From NCBI RefSeq assembly GCF_001039355.2, contig NW_019775604.1, positions 1 through 64,000 of the forward strand: DNA of 64,000 bases, in the 5' to 3' direction. Shown in pieces: positions 11,461-23,618 of this stretch (positions are counted from its first letter, which is position 1; each line of letters begins with the position of its first letter). This stretch comes from Lingula anatina. Lineage: Eukaryota; Brachiopoda; Lingulata; Lingulida; Lingulidae. A model generated the notes under the pieces. The model saw only the letters and a program-made list of their open reading frames with translations, searched no databases and was not told the DNA's origin. The translations under genes and the position numbers were made by a program.

Positions 11461-12748
11461 AATGAAAGATATATTTATTGAATATTGCAACACATCTCAT
11501 GCCATACTTGTCCTTTATGCATCAAACTTAAATTCGGGTATAGATAATTAAAGAATCCCCGATGAGACAAAATCGATACTCTTTGTTGATGTAGTTACCG
11601 GATTTTAATTAAACAACATGTGTTAATGTTCATATTAGCTTAACATGCAATATTTTTTATCGAACGACATACTTTTGCGGTAAATTGTCTTACATATAAA
11701 AACTAGAAAAGCACTCCGAGAGCGCAGATCACCGCCAAGGCACTACTGGCTTCCTGATCGCGGTCTAAGTTGGGTCGATCCATCAAAACTGTAAAAGGGC
11801 CTTTATTGACAGTGCTTCAAAATACAATGTACCATAATGATGTTCTTCCACGCGTAATTTTAATTATTCTGCTTTATTCCTGACATTAATGAAGGAATTG
11901 TTTATTTTGTTGATGAGCACGTTACAGTAGAATACATACTCATTTTTTTCTTTTTATATGCTTAGACCGCACTATATAATATCAACGATTAACTTTGCTA
12001 ATCTGAGAGCTACCGATAAATACAATGGGTCTTGAATTGAAAATGTTTGCAAGGGATATAACAGAACCAACTTTACTGAGAGGTTGCTTTTGCTGTGGTT
12101 CAGATATGACGCATGTGCCATCCGGCTCTTTGTGTCGGACCTGATTGATATCTGGGTACACTTATCTTGTTAATGAATCTATTGAGTCTGTCTAACACCG
12201 AATTGAGGACGAATGTAATCATAAATTCATTTCTTCTGGTGAATTTAGGATAAATATGTGTCTTTTGTCAAACCACAACGGCGTGAAGCCATTGTGATTG
12301 CTACAATGTTAAATAATAGGCATATTTTTGAAAACGGAGTTTTGTGTTTGTACATGTTCTTCTTCAAACATAACCGGTGTATTGTTGTAAGAGAACTGAT
12401 ACACCATAATGGTCTAAAGCTATATACATAAATCATACCATGTGCAATGATGATAGGGATCAGTGGTGGACAATAACTTAAAAATGGGAACCTCAAATGA
12501 AACGAATACATAAAAGAAAAATATATCCATACTGTAATTATCAACTATGTAATGCATATATGCTGTCCCCACCCGTCTTTTTTGTCATGCAGAAATTAAC
12601 AATATGAAGACACAGATGAGCGTTAGAGGCTTAGAGTTGCACTCTCTACCAGAGGTCCTAGCTGTTATGGAACTGGACGAAGAGGGTACAGGAGCGGTCC
12701 AACGGGTAATAAACAGTCACGTGCAAAGAACATGGTCCGTTTATCATA
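11461..12748. other. Intergenic; holds dispersed repeats only
   Basis: Contains a short repeat near 11717 (CTCCGAGAGCGCAGATCACC) related to one at 13020 in gene B's last-exon flank, and the GTTGGGTCGATCCA repeat at 11767. No gene seen. Confidence 0.5.
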
Positions 12749-15302
12749 CTAAACATTTCGCCGAATCTTCATCGTAGCGGCCTGGAGTAGACACCCCCGA
12801 TCACAGTTTCTACCGGTGATGGGGGAGAATTTCATGCGTTGCCTCTGGTTTGACGTCATGTTGCATTCGGGATAAAACGCTGTAATGTGATCATGACCAC
12901 AACTGCCCCACCACCATCCTCCACCTGAAAGGAGCAAATAAGCAAAAAATTGAATATCTGTGAATATTTTCGTCTCTCAATACGGTCCGATACACAATTA
13001 AAGCAAATAATAACTAGAAACTCCGAGAGCGAAGACCTCCGCCAGGGAAGCTCAACTCTCGTCATTAATAATAATATTTCGACCAGATAATTATGCATGT
13101 GTACATGCGTATACTGTATACTGTAAGCAAATGCACCAAAGATATGGTTATAACGTTCAGTGCAATTAAGAATTTATAAAAAATAAAAAATAAATAACTG
13201 ACAAGAACGATACAACAGGCTATCGAGCAACTATAAGACCATGACGCCTGCTCTTAAACAATCTATATAATCATATGTAATATTAGGATGGTGCCTTAAA
13301 ATTTCAGCAGGCCTTTGATTGTCAGTTGCTTTCCCAGTACGTGCGCTATCTAATATAATTTCTAGAAAAAAGTACGTTACAATACCATAATTCATACACG
13401 TACCCCGGTCCTGACTGCAGTTTGCAATGGGAACGTCATACGTGCCGAATTCCCTGCCATACAACTCCATAAGTTTTGTGTCAGAAGAAACATTGTGCGA
13501 CTCCACGCTGATAGCTTCTACTGCATACTTTTGGGTTTCGTTTTCGATCCGAAATAGGTCCCATCGGACGTAGTAGGAGTTTCCATTACAAGACAGCATG
13601 TCAATCTGCATGGAATAGTTCCCCTGATTGGTTAACGCGTGGAGAGCCTCGTTTCCCATCCAAAACTGGTCACGTGGGTCACCAAAGCCATTTTTGTACT
13701 CGGCCCAGTTCCTGTGAAAATCCATCGTACTGTTATACCTTCTCATCACAATAATCCATCCGATGTCGCAATAAACGTCCTTAATTCCAAATTCGGTTAT
13801 TTGCATGGCAACCATTCCGCTGTAATCTGTCAACAGAAATCACCATGACCAATATTTTTAAATGGGACTTAAGGAGTTACAACTCCTGTTTCAACTGCAC
13901 TACAGTGAAATGCATTTTGTTTGATGGGTAATGCGAATATATATGTAGCTAACATATCAATGGCATAAAATAACATGGTCAACAGTTTCAAAAATTTACG
14001 TCAATTATCTAATACATGCACACTGTAGCTACTAACTATCAAGTGTTGTGGAATTATCGCTTCAAAGGAAAAAATGGAGGTGGCTCAAAAAACTAAATAG
14101 GTAATTCACAGCCGTAACTTACCTGGATCATCACAATCTGTTACTACCTAAAACAGATAAAACTGTTTTATAATACCGTTTTTTTTGTTAATAGGATTAA
14201 GAAAAAATCTTTAATATTTTGCTTCTCTTGCAGAGTCATTTTACTCAAGATCAATGTATGTTTCTTTTCAACTAAGGCATGGGTCAATCATCCTTCTCCT
14301 GCCAGGTACTGTCACCGAGTTGTAAGAAGCAACAGGGGCAGATCCAGAATTATTTGAGGGGGGGGGGGGCTTTTTTAAGGAATGGAAGCCCCCTCCCCTC
14401 CCCCTTGTCAATGATCCCGAAAAAAATGTGTTTTGGAGGGCAAACGGTGCCATTTGGTACGGTTTAAAACTATGAATCAGCTAGTCAAATTTCAAGAAGG
14501 GATATTGATGTGATTTTTTTCAGAAACCGAAGAGGGGGGGGGGGGAGGGGGCAAGACATCTTTGACACCCCACCCACTAAATCCGCCACTGTGCAATAAG
14601 AAAACTAATTTTTTGATGAGCCTTGTTACAAAATAGCACGCATGTTGTTAGAAACAGGATCTCACCTCCTCCTTAGGCTTGTACGTTAAATATAAGCCGC
14701 TGTCATTGTGAACCAAATCAGTGCTTGCAGCTCTTTGGGTATTCAGTTCGCAATTTTCTGTAACAGGTAGAAATGCAAAAATATTGGTAAAGGATCTAGG
14801 TAATTTTTCGTTTTTATAAGAATTTTCATGCCCTTACTTTAAACATGTAGATGAGCGAAATTCATGAAAATGAAAGGGAAGATTTTTCTCTACACTCCCT
14901 CAAAAATTTCATTTTATATGAAAACGGTTTTTATCATCTAAATAGCTTTGCTTTGGTTTCTTCAAATAAAAAAAATGTCGGATTTGTTTATTTGGGGATG
15001 AGTGGTTCCCGCCCCGGTAATTTTAGTCTTGAATGCGCTGAACAACTTTCAAAACACTTACCTTCTCCCCTTGGTGTGTTTCTATAGAAGTTACATGAAC
15101 GGCATTCAGGCATCCGGCTGCACAGCACAGCGCAGGCTACGGAACTTCTAGAGCTGACCGTCTTCCAGGAAGGTGAGGCCAGAATGGCTCCCTTGGTCAC
15201 ATCAAAATGGTTGTACAACACTAGACCCACGCATCGTTGACCGGTCAGATATATCACCAAGATGAAAATGTTGCATAAACGATATTCTCGCTGCCGGGCC
15301 AT
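12749..15302 (-). CDS. PAN/apple + fibrinogen-related secreted lectin-like protein, copy B (diverged)
   Basis: Exons on the minus strand: 15302-15062, 14757-14666, 14147-14123, 13826-13404 and 12924-12749, giving 318 aa. The exon lengths and phases match copies A and C except for a five-codon shorter N terminus. The signal-like segment, PAN cysteines, the 25-nt exon (VVTDCDDPG) and fibrinogen motifs are kept (VYCDIGW, GNEALHALTNQGNY, GGGWWWGSC, MKIR). It differs from A/C at many positions (IAD-like changes around the Ca2+ loop, WWWGSCGHD for WWFNHCARW), so it is an older paralogue with an open frame, probably functional. Introns are clearly different from A and C. It sits between them in the same orientation, so the cluster arose by at least two duplication events. 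Confidence 0.85.
14333..14591. mobile_element. hAT-like MITE within gene B intron
   Basis: The left end CAGGGGCAGATCCAG and right end AAATCCGCCACTG are imperfect inverted repeats of a type common to hAT MITEs. The interior has G- and C-runs and no ORF. A similar right end (AATAATCCTGGACCCGCC) lies at 55412-55430. Target duplications are not clear. Confidence 0.5.
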
Positions 15303-15844
15303 ATACTTGGTTCTGCATTAAGAATGTGGACGATGCCTACTCTTTTTATCTCGGGATAGAAAGTTTGCTCTCAATCAATCATCTAATGGACACTTGATTT
15401 TTACGTTGCACCATTGTACCTAAGTATTTGAAGCTTATACGTGTACTCTCCTGGTACCACTGGGACGCAATGAGCAGCGTTTGGCATGCAAAACATTGCT
15501 AAGGTAACCGTTTATTTTGTCGATGAGCCCATAACAGCAATACACTATTCATTATTCCACATGTATTATTTTGCGGAGTCCTTTTTATAATCCACTATGT
15601 GAACTGTCGATATCTGTTTTGGTGCAGGAAATGTTTGTGAGGGAAATAACAGAGCCATATTGAGTTGCTTTTGCTGTGTTACAGAATGACGCATGTCCCC
15701 ACCGGGTCTTTGTGTCTGGGTTGATGTACAGGGTTTGTCTAGATGCGCTCATATTTTTAAATGAATATATCGATGTCAGTCCTTTCAAGAGATATCAATA
15801 CTTTATAAAGGCCGTCATTTGTGAAAATATAGTTTTTTCTTTAA

Positions 15845-16672
15845 TATATTTAATAATAATAATATATTTATTTAAAGTCTAAAATCCATAAAATATGTTC
15901 TGTAGACTTTACAAACTAAAAACCTAAAACACAGTAAGATGAATTGAATTAGGCCCCCTAATAAAATTATGACTTAATAGTCTGAGTTAAGATAATGATG
16001 CCCAGTTAATATTTCCGAGTTATAAAATGTTCTTTAATAAAATTTGTGAAAAAGGTATGTTTTTAAAGCTTTTTTAAAATCCTTCACTGAGCTAATGCTT
16101 CTCAAGTCTAGAGGTAATTTATTCCACTCATGTGGTGCTGCGTACTGGAATGATTTTTCGCCAAAAGATTTTAGTCTTGCGTTCTGTGGTTTTAGTAATA
16201 ATTGATCCTTAGATCTTAAGGTACGGTTTGGTGTGTAATGAGATACAAGATCACAAATAAAATCTGGTGCAAGTCCGTAAAAAGCCGCATGAGCATGAGT
16301 TAAAAGTTTGAATAAGATCCGGGCGTTTACAGGTAGCCAGTGAAGTTGTTTTAATATCGGTGTCATGTGATTCTCCATAGAAGTTCGGGTAAGAAGACGT
16401 GCTGATATATTTTGAATGCGTTGGACTTTCTTTGTTCTTTCTATGCCGCATCCATAAAGCAAGGAGTTACAGTAATCAAGCCTTGATGTTACTAGGGCAT
16501 GAATGACCGTGGCAGTGGCAGAATCTGTTAAATTATTTCGTAGGGAACTGATGTTTCTTATGTGATACAAACAAGATTTTTTCACGTTGGCTATCTGCTT
16601 GTCCATGTTTAAAGNGAATGAATTTCGTATGTGAAATCGATTATAAGCACAATTTTGAGCGTAGGAAATCAT
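15845..16672 (-). pseudogene. 3' end of a CR1/L2/Jockey-type LINE (reverse transcriptase C terminus)
   Basis: An open frame (16672-16034, one N at 16615) matches the conserved C-terminal part of non-LTR retrotransposon polyproteins: SRLDYCNSLLYG, LHWLPVNARI, LAPDFI, APHEWNKLPLDLR and FKKALKTYLF. The upstream RT core and endonuclease are missing (5' truncation, typical of LINEs). The 3' tail reaches an AAT-type microsatellite at ~15845. The same 3' end recurs at 38757-39110. Confidence 0.85.
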
Positions 16673-17460
16673 CTTTTTTACAGCGTATGAGAAAAAAAGG
16701 CGTAGGGTAGCATATCTACATGGTGTACCTTGCGTTTGAATATCGTATTAGTGAAACACGATATAAGCGTATGTAATCGCAATTAGGGGGACATGTATAT
16801 GTTCGTTTGAGAAACGGATGAGAACCGTATGTGTGGGTTTAATTAACGCATATGAGTACTTGATTAGCACATATGATCTTGGGCGTTTAATAAAGGTTCG
16901 AGTAACGCAAATGAGCGTATGAGTAATATGTGCGAAGTGTACCTGTACTTTTCTTTTGTTCACAGCAATGAACTGGATCAGATCCAACTCTTAAAAATAG
17001 ATACTTCCATTATCTCAATCTGAAACGTTTGCGAAAAAGATGTGGGCAATGGATTCTTTTTTTTTATACCACATAAAACAAAACGCGCATCATACCTTAG
17101 GTAAACAAAATATTTTTCTTCATACGCCTATATATGCAAGGGATAAGTTAATTAACGCAGACATACGTTTACATACGAAGATCAATCGTAAATAAACGTT
17201 CCATACACCACAAGTTCGTCAGTATTACGTTGCATATACGCTTTACGATACATACAGCGACCACCGTATTAGAAGCTTAACTGTGATTTTCCTAAGCGTC
17301 AACTAAGTGCAACCGTCGTATGCCCAGCATATCACAAACGTATGAATAACGTACGACTCATACGCACGTAAACGCTCAAACATTTTACTTTCCTCTGCGT
17401 ATGCAAACGTACACCAACGATTGCTTGCGTGCTTGAGATGTATACGACGTAATTCCAACG
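16615..17460. repeat. CGTATG/CATACG-rich degenerate foldback-like stretch
   Basis: Before ~16960 the plus strand is rich in CGTATG and GCGTATGAG. After ~17080 it is rich in CATACG and TACGTATG. Segments such as CGTATGTGTGGG-TTAATTAACGC and its opposite-strand counterpart near 17148 look like diverged inverted arms. Only the right half is present in the duplicate (1-400). Confidence 0.5.
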
Positions 17461-17912
17461 AACCCATTACGTTTGTCTGTGTATGAGCAATTTATTTCAA
17501 ACGAACGACACGCCTCGTCTCAAAAGTACTCACAATCACCAGCTTTTCTGTATTTTGCTAAATGCCAGGAGGAGGCGTGTTATTCAGTTAAACTGATTGC
17601 AGTCAGTGAGAGTCCCCGTATAGTTGGGTCAATCCACCTATTCCGGTGGTACCTAAGGGAATGGTGCCTTGGTGTATTTAACCTGACCCAAAACAAAGTT
17701 CCAGTGATTTTATACCCTCTACCAAGACCACGGACTGATTTTTCACTAGATATTCACAGATAATGTCTCTGGTAAAATTGACGGTAATTCTCTGCATTGT
17801 GAGAGAGAATCTCTGCGTCAGAGAAAAAGTCTACATAAATGGTACAGGGAAGTGATTTTATAAGACTCTGAGTCACGCCAAAAATTTTGAGCCCCTGATG
17901 TTACGAGTAGTT

Positions 17913-19893
17913 CTAAACATTTCTCCGGATCTTCATCGTAGCAGCTTGGAGTAGACACCCCCGATCACAGTTCGTATTAGTGATGGGAACGAATTTCATT
18001 CGTTTCTCTCGTCTTTCCGTCATATCGCAGTCGGGATAGTACCCCGTGAGATGCCACCGGGCACAATGGTTGAACCACCACCCTCCGCCTGAAAAGGGGG
18101 AAATGATCGCCAATCAGGTAATGTATTGCTGTATTGTAATTCCCGTATTTATATATCGGGACAGGGCGCAGGGACAACCAGCAGCGCCGCGCAGGGTAAG
18201 TAAACTAAGATTCCGGCGGCACTGTAGCAGTGACGTTCTGGTTCTATTGTGGTGTCAAAATATCTTTATATGATAAATCAGAGTTATTCTTTATTAGAAT
18301 AATAGAAACTAAATAGAGTCGTACGCGACGTATCCATCCATTACACAGAAGAGCAGACATAGAAAACGGTCGCCGATGGAGATACAACTGTACAAAACAA
18401 GCATTATGTTTTGAGACCAGGTTTGTTCTGGCACTGTTAAAAAGTGTGTTAAAAGCATCGCAATTACAATCCCTCTCACTGCATTGCACATACAATTTGG
18501 ATTCATTTGAATTTCACGCATACATGGCATAGATATTTCAAGCGTTATTGTTTAATCATTTATTTGAAATCTTAATTTTTTAAATTACCCTTAATGTCTG
18601 TTAAGGGATTAGACAGCAAGCTTTTAAGTGGGTCGCCAAATCTGATCCTCGGACTAGTTGGTCCGCTGTTTTGAATGCGACCTAAAACATGGGACCACAA
18701 CAACAATTTTTCATAGTTGGATAAGATTTTTAAAAAATTCATTTTTCCTAGGTCTTAAAAAGAAACAAGCTTACCTCTCTCCTCACTACAGTCACCAATG
18801 GGGACGTCGTACGTGCCAAATCTTCTGCCATGCACGTCATCAAGGTTAGAGTTAGAAGATGTGTTAAAAGATTCTACGCTGATAGCTTCTACGGCATACT
18901 TTTGGGTTTCGTTTTCAATCCGAAATAGGTTCCATCTGGCATAGTAGAAGTTTCCATTACAAGACAGCATGTCAATCTGCATGGAATAGTTTCCCTGATT
19001 GGTTAACGCGTGGAGAGCCTCGTTTCCCATCCAAAACTGGTCACGTTGATCACCAAAGCCATTTTTATACTCTGTCCAGTTTCTCTGAAAATCCATCGTA
19101 CTGTTGTATCTTCGCATCACAATAATCCATCCGTTGTCGCAATAAACGTCCTTCATTCCAAATTTGTTTATTTGGATGGTAATCATTCCTCTGTAGTCTG
19201 TTAAGAAAACAACGTTTTATAAATGTTAGGGCTACATGTATAGTCTGTAGAGGATCTACATGAAACCCGCTAGTTATAGGGTCTATAAGAGTGTAGTGCA
19301 TTTTGTCTGGTTGTTCAAGTGGACGAGGTCCAACAATTTTAAGTGCATATAAATACCAAATGGTCAACAGTTTCAAACTTTCATATTCGGCATTTCATTC
19401 ATATTCGGCTGCTGCCATTTATTATTAGTGTACTTGCAAAAGGGGAAAACTCAATGGATACATGTACAAATACATCGTGGATTAAGTCAAAACAAACTTC
19501 GCGTAGCCCGAAGAAACCAGTTCGCAGCATAAACTTACCCGCCTCATTACAATCTGTTACTTCCTGAAACAGACATATTAAATACTTTAATATTATGCGG
19601 GTTATAAAAATATTATTGTATTTTGTTTCTCCTTTACTTCGGGTTCGCCTTTGCGGAATCTTGTCACTCACTTAGTCTCTCATTTTAACTAAAGCCTGAG
19701 CCGACCACCCAGTACATGAATCTCTTTCCAACCACTATCCAGAGTTGTAATTACTAAAACGTATACGCTGTAATTAATATTCTTAAACACTGTATAAGTA
19801 GTAATCCATAGTGATGTATAACTATTTATTTATTTATATATTTGTAGTATAGAGGGCTAACAAATGTAACTGTCACATTTAATGCTGGAATAA

Positions 19894-19932
<39 letters not shown>

Positions 19933-20645
19933 AAACATAAATGAATTTTAATGTAAATCGATCTATTAAGAGAGTAACATTCATGTTAAAGAAAAGACCT
20001 CACCTCACCCCTGGACAAATGTGTGAAATATAAACCACTGTCATGCTGTACCAAATCGTTGCTTGCAGCTTTTCGAGTATACAGCTGGCAATTTTCTGTA
20101 ACAGGTGGAAGTGCAAAAATATTTGGATTTGGTCTGGTTGATTTTTCGTTCGCATACAAACTGTAATAGTGACGATATCCTCACTTGAAACATGATCACA
20201 CTAGATTCAAGATTTTTTTCTTTTTACAGAAATTGTTTTTAACAGAAAAAAGCACGGACACGTCTGTCACTATTTCAATGTATAGTTTTGCAACACGGGT
20301 TTCTGTTCAATGCAGGCGGTACTAGCCCCTTTAAATTTAATCACACTATAATTTTATTGAATAAGCTGTGCATCTTTCACAATATTTACCCTCTCCCCTT
20401 GGTGTGTTTTTATAAAAGTTACATGAACGGCATTCAGGCGTCCGGCTACACAGCACAGCGCAGGCTACGGGACTTCTAGAGCTGGCCGTCATCCAGGAAG
20501 GTGAGGTCAGAACGGCTCCCTTGGTCACTTCAAAATGATTGTACAACACTTGACCGACGCATCGTTGACCGGTCAAATATATCACCAAGATGAAAATGTT
20601 CCACAGACGATATTCTCGCTGACCAGTATCATGTCTGTCTTCCAT
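17913..20645 (-). CDS. PAN/apple + fibrinogen-related secreted lectin-like protein, copy C
   Basis: Exons on the minus strand: 20645-20390, 20095-20004, 19563-19539, 19197-18775 and 18088-17913, giving 323 aa. Same architecture as copy A: hydrophobic N terminus, PAN/apple-like module, 25-nt linker exon, fibrinogen-related domain ending MKIRRNV. Only about three amino-acid differences from A were seen (R13 for C, N135 for K, Q175 for P), and the introns are also almost identical, differing mainly in an ATT microsatellite and small indels. This is a recent copy that has kept all splice sites and the open frame. The role is inferred from the family (secreted carbohydrate recognition, innate immunity); no ligand can be read from the sequence. 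Confidence 0.85.
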
Positions 20646-21420
20646 TGTGTGGAAGATATCAATTTTTTCTCAGATTTTGAAGTGTTAGTTTGCTTGCAAT
20701 TACTCATCTAATATGGAGGGTGTGTCTAGTTCCATGTATCTCAGAGATTACATCATTCTCACGAAGTCACATGGTTGTAGTAATCAATACTACTTCTTTG
20801 GCACTAGTGGGACGCATCAGCGATCGGAAGCTTCCTTAAGACTCTATAGCATCATCAATATTTTTCACAGCCTAAACAGTTCGCTGAATTGACTTCAGTG
20901 GAAGTAACTGTTCTCGTAACAATGTCTGTAATTTAACGCATGCGTTCACTGAATCATTAAACAACTTGGGCGCCGTAAATGTATCAAATGCACGTAACCA
21001 GTTAAGATCATCTGACCTCACTTAGTACGACCAATCTTAGAGAGCCAGCCAAATTAGATGGGCAGTCACAGTTGGGTCGATCCATTTCAACTGTAAACGG
21101 GCCTTGAGTGACAGTGCATCAAAGCACAATGGACCCTAATGACATTGTGTCATGCGCAATGTAAACGACTCTACTTGTTCTGAACAATGACATAAAAATC
21201 GTTCAGGTCGTCGGAATCATTACAGTAAAATTCTGAATACTATGATTTATTCTTCGTATATTAGTTTTGTCGAGTTTGTATTATATAACACCAATGATTA
21301 AATTATTTAAACTTCATATCTCTGCCTTGGTGCAAGAAAACATTATAGAGAAATATGATAACCGGATTTATTAGAAAAGTATTATTTTTGAATGTTTTCT
21401 ACTGTTTATCAAGATAGAAT

Positions 21421-21636
21421 ATGTCGAAGGAGAAACAGCCAGCACAACGTGTCCTTGAGGTGAATTCGCAACTAACAGAAGTTGCCATGGTTTTTGCTCG
21501 ACATGTACAGAGTTATTTCGTTCAGAAAAAGCACATAAATATCAATGTCATTTTACTCCACTCCACATCGCATGATCCCAAGGAGACTGTTCAGAAATTG
21601 AAGACGAACTCATCCAGCGTCAGTGAGAGGTGTTAA
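21421..21636 (+). other. Short open reading frame of unknown meaning
   Basis: 71 codons, Ser/Lys/Val rich, no signal peptide or recognisable domain. It is disrupted in the sister copy (4353-4560), which argues against a constrained gene unless this is an exon of something unseen. Confidence 0.2.
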
Positions 21637-22656
21637 TGGCATTTAAAATACTACAGAAATAGAAGATTTTTTTTCTCTGTTTAATAATTGCATGAGAACT
21701 TTGTCGCGAAGGGAGACACTGGGATATTTGACACGGGGAAAGTAAAGATAATTATGCAATAAAGCTAATGCATTATAATAACAGTGTGAAAATCAACTGA
21801 AAAGAAAGATGTTATTATTAAAGGTAGGGGTGCAAATGCGCCCCACCCATTAAAAGCCGAAGGGTGGGGGTGGTGGAAAAGAAAAGAAAGAAAATGAAAA
21901 GAGAGAAAGCAAGAACAAGAGACAACGTATGTAAGAATGGCAATAAGCGTAAGATTCGGAGTGCTTACCTGGGGATTCTTTTGTTACACAGGAATGAAAA
22001 TACACCGACGAATTTTGATGTCAGTTCTAACAAGCAGCAAGAGTGAGACTGGCCCTTGGTCACGTGTTATGGAAACTTGCTACTGATTGGTGCTAGATGG
22101 TGGCAGTGTATTATTTGGCATACATTCCGAGAGAAGGTACTCCAACTTACGTCATTAAAACATCCCTAAAACCTAATGAGACCACCCAGAGCGATGTTTC
22201 GTTGAATAAACTTGTCTATACGTTCGCTGGTCAACTGTCGCCAATTTCTGGCGAAGTGTTTGACACATTTTGGCCATGACTTGTTATTAAGTATTTGTTG
22301 TGAATGAGCAGCTTGTGGGCGCTAAACATTTAATGTGGGACTGCAGCCAAACAAATTGTCAAGCCGAAACCACAGTTGTTCAGTGGAATTTCGGACGAAA
22401 TGGGGTTAGGAATATAGTCACAGTTAGACAGGTGATAATTTCAAACCAAAATGAAAGGTATGTACTTTGTGTCATTTCTGATGAAGAGGTGGTTTTGAAA
22501 CATGCTTATTACAATTTTAAATTCAATAGAAATAAATAGATCTGACCCACTTAGGTCAAACTAACCCTATTATAACTGTGTGGAGGGCGGACTTTGTAAC
22601 ACGGACCCTCAGTTTCGTTACCCCGGTAATAAGAAGAGGATAGTATTGTTTTAATT

Positions 22657-23618
22657 TTAATTAATTTCACTTTAGATAATAAAATAATAGATAATCATAA
22701 GACATCTTATCGTTAAGTCGTATAAGCAATAGGAAATTGAAAACGTTAATAGGTTTAATTTCAAGTAAAATAGCACATAAAAGAGAAATGAAAACAAGTC
22801 GTTTTGAACTTTCTTTTATTATGTATAAAAGGTCTCCATCCGTCCCTAATGAAGAATTTAACAAAATGAACAGCACAGATAAGTACCATACCTACCTAGG
22901 TTCCATTGTATTGTTAAATTATTAACGCACCCATCCCCTTCCCCCCGAAGTGCCCAGAGTGCCCCCCCCCCCTCCTCCTAAAATTAACCATTTTAAAATA
23001 AAAGAGAAGTTTCCCTCGTTCAATTTCTTCTCTCCCAACTTCACAACTGTTCTTTATTTGAGGCCTTCAGCATACCCCCCTCCCTCCCCCAGGGAAACAC
23101 CCTCCCCCCCCCTTTCCCCCAATAAACAGGTTGACATACGGTGCACAACTTAAAACGACTACGGCTTACAGTTGGATCAGCCCCTGAGATATTAACATCT
23201 TTTCAGCATTTAAGTGTACACTGGGCCGTGCTTTTAGCCTTCCGAGACATTTGTGGGGAGTCCTATATTACAGTGTGTCAATTATATAATAAATAACGCT
23301 CCCACAGTTATTCTTGGGGTAAGGATCAAATTGGTGTCCAAAAACTGGGTCTCATGTTTAGGTCCACCCCCGAACAACTGAAAATGACATCACAATTCTC
23401 TTACTTAGACAACATAGTTCTCACATAGAAGAAGCTTCAGTCCCTTTAAATTCAGCTCATACTGTGCCTTTTGCTCCACATTTTGCACACTTTTTGAACA
23501 GTTCTGACATTTTTGCACTGTGTCTGATGCTACACATAGCATTCAAATCATTGCTGCAACTCAGTTTATAAATGAACTTTGTAGTTTTTTCCTGGCAACT
23601 CAGGATTGTCCCGTTTCA
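22657..23618. other. Spacer with C-rich tracts between gene C segment and ARGLU1
   Basis: Several C runs (22964-23120). The 3' UTR of ARGLU1 probably occupies the right part. No other gene seen. Confidence 0.4.

Larger units (their letters stand above)
17053..22656. repeat. Segmental duplication, right copy (contains gene C)
   Basis: Partner of 1-5634. The left break is at a poly-T run near 17055, just downstream of an unrelated CGTATG-rich stretch. The right break is near 22656. It lacks the 49-bp palindromic insertion seen in the left copy at 4955-5003. Confidence 0.9.
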
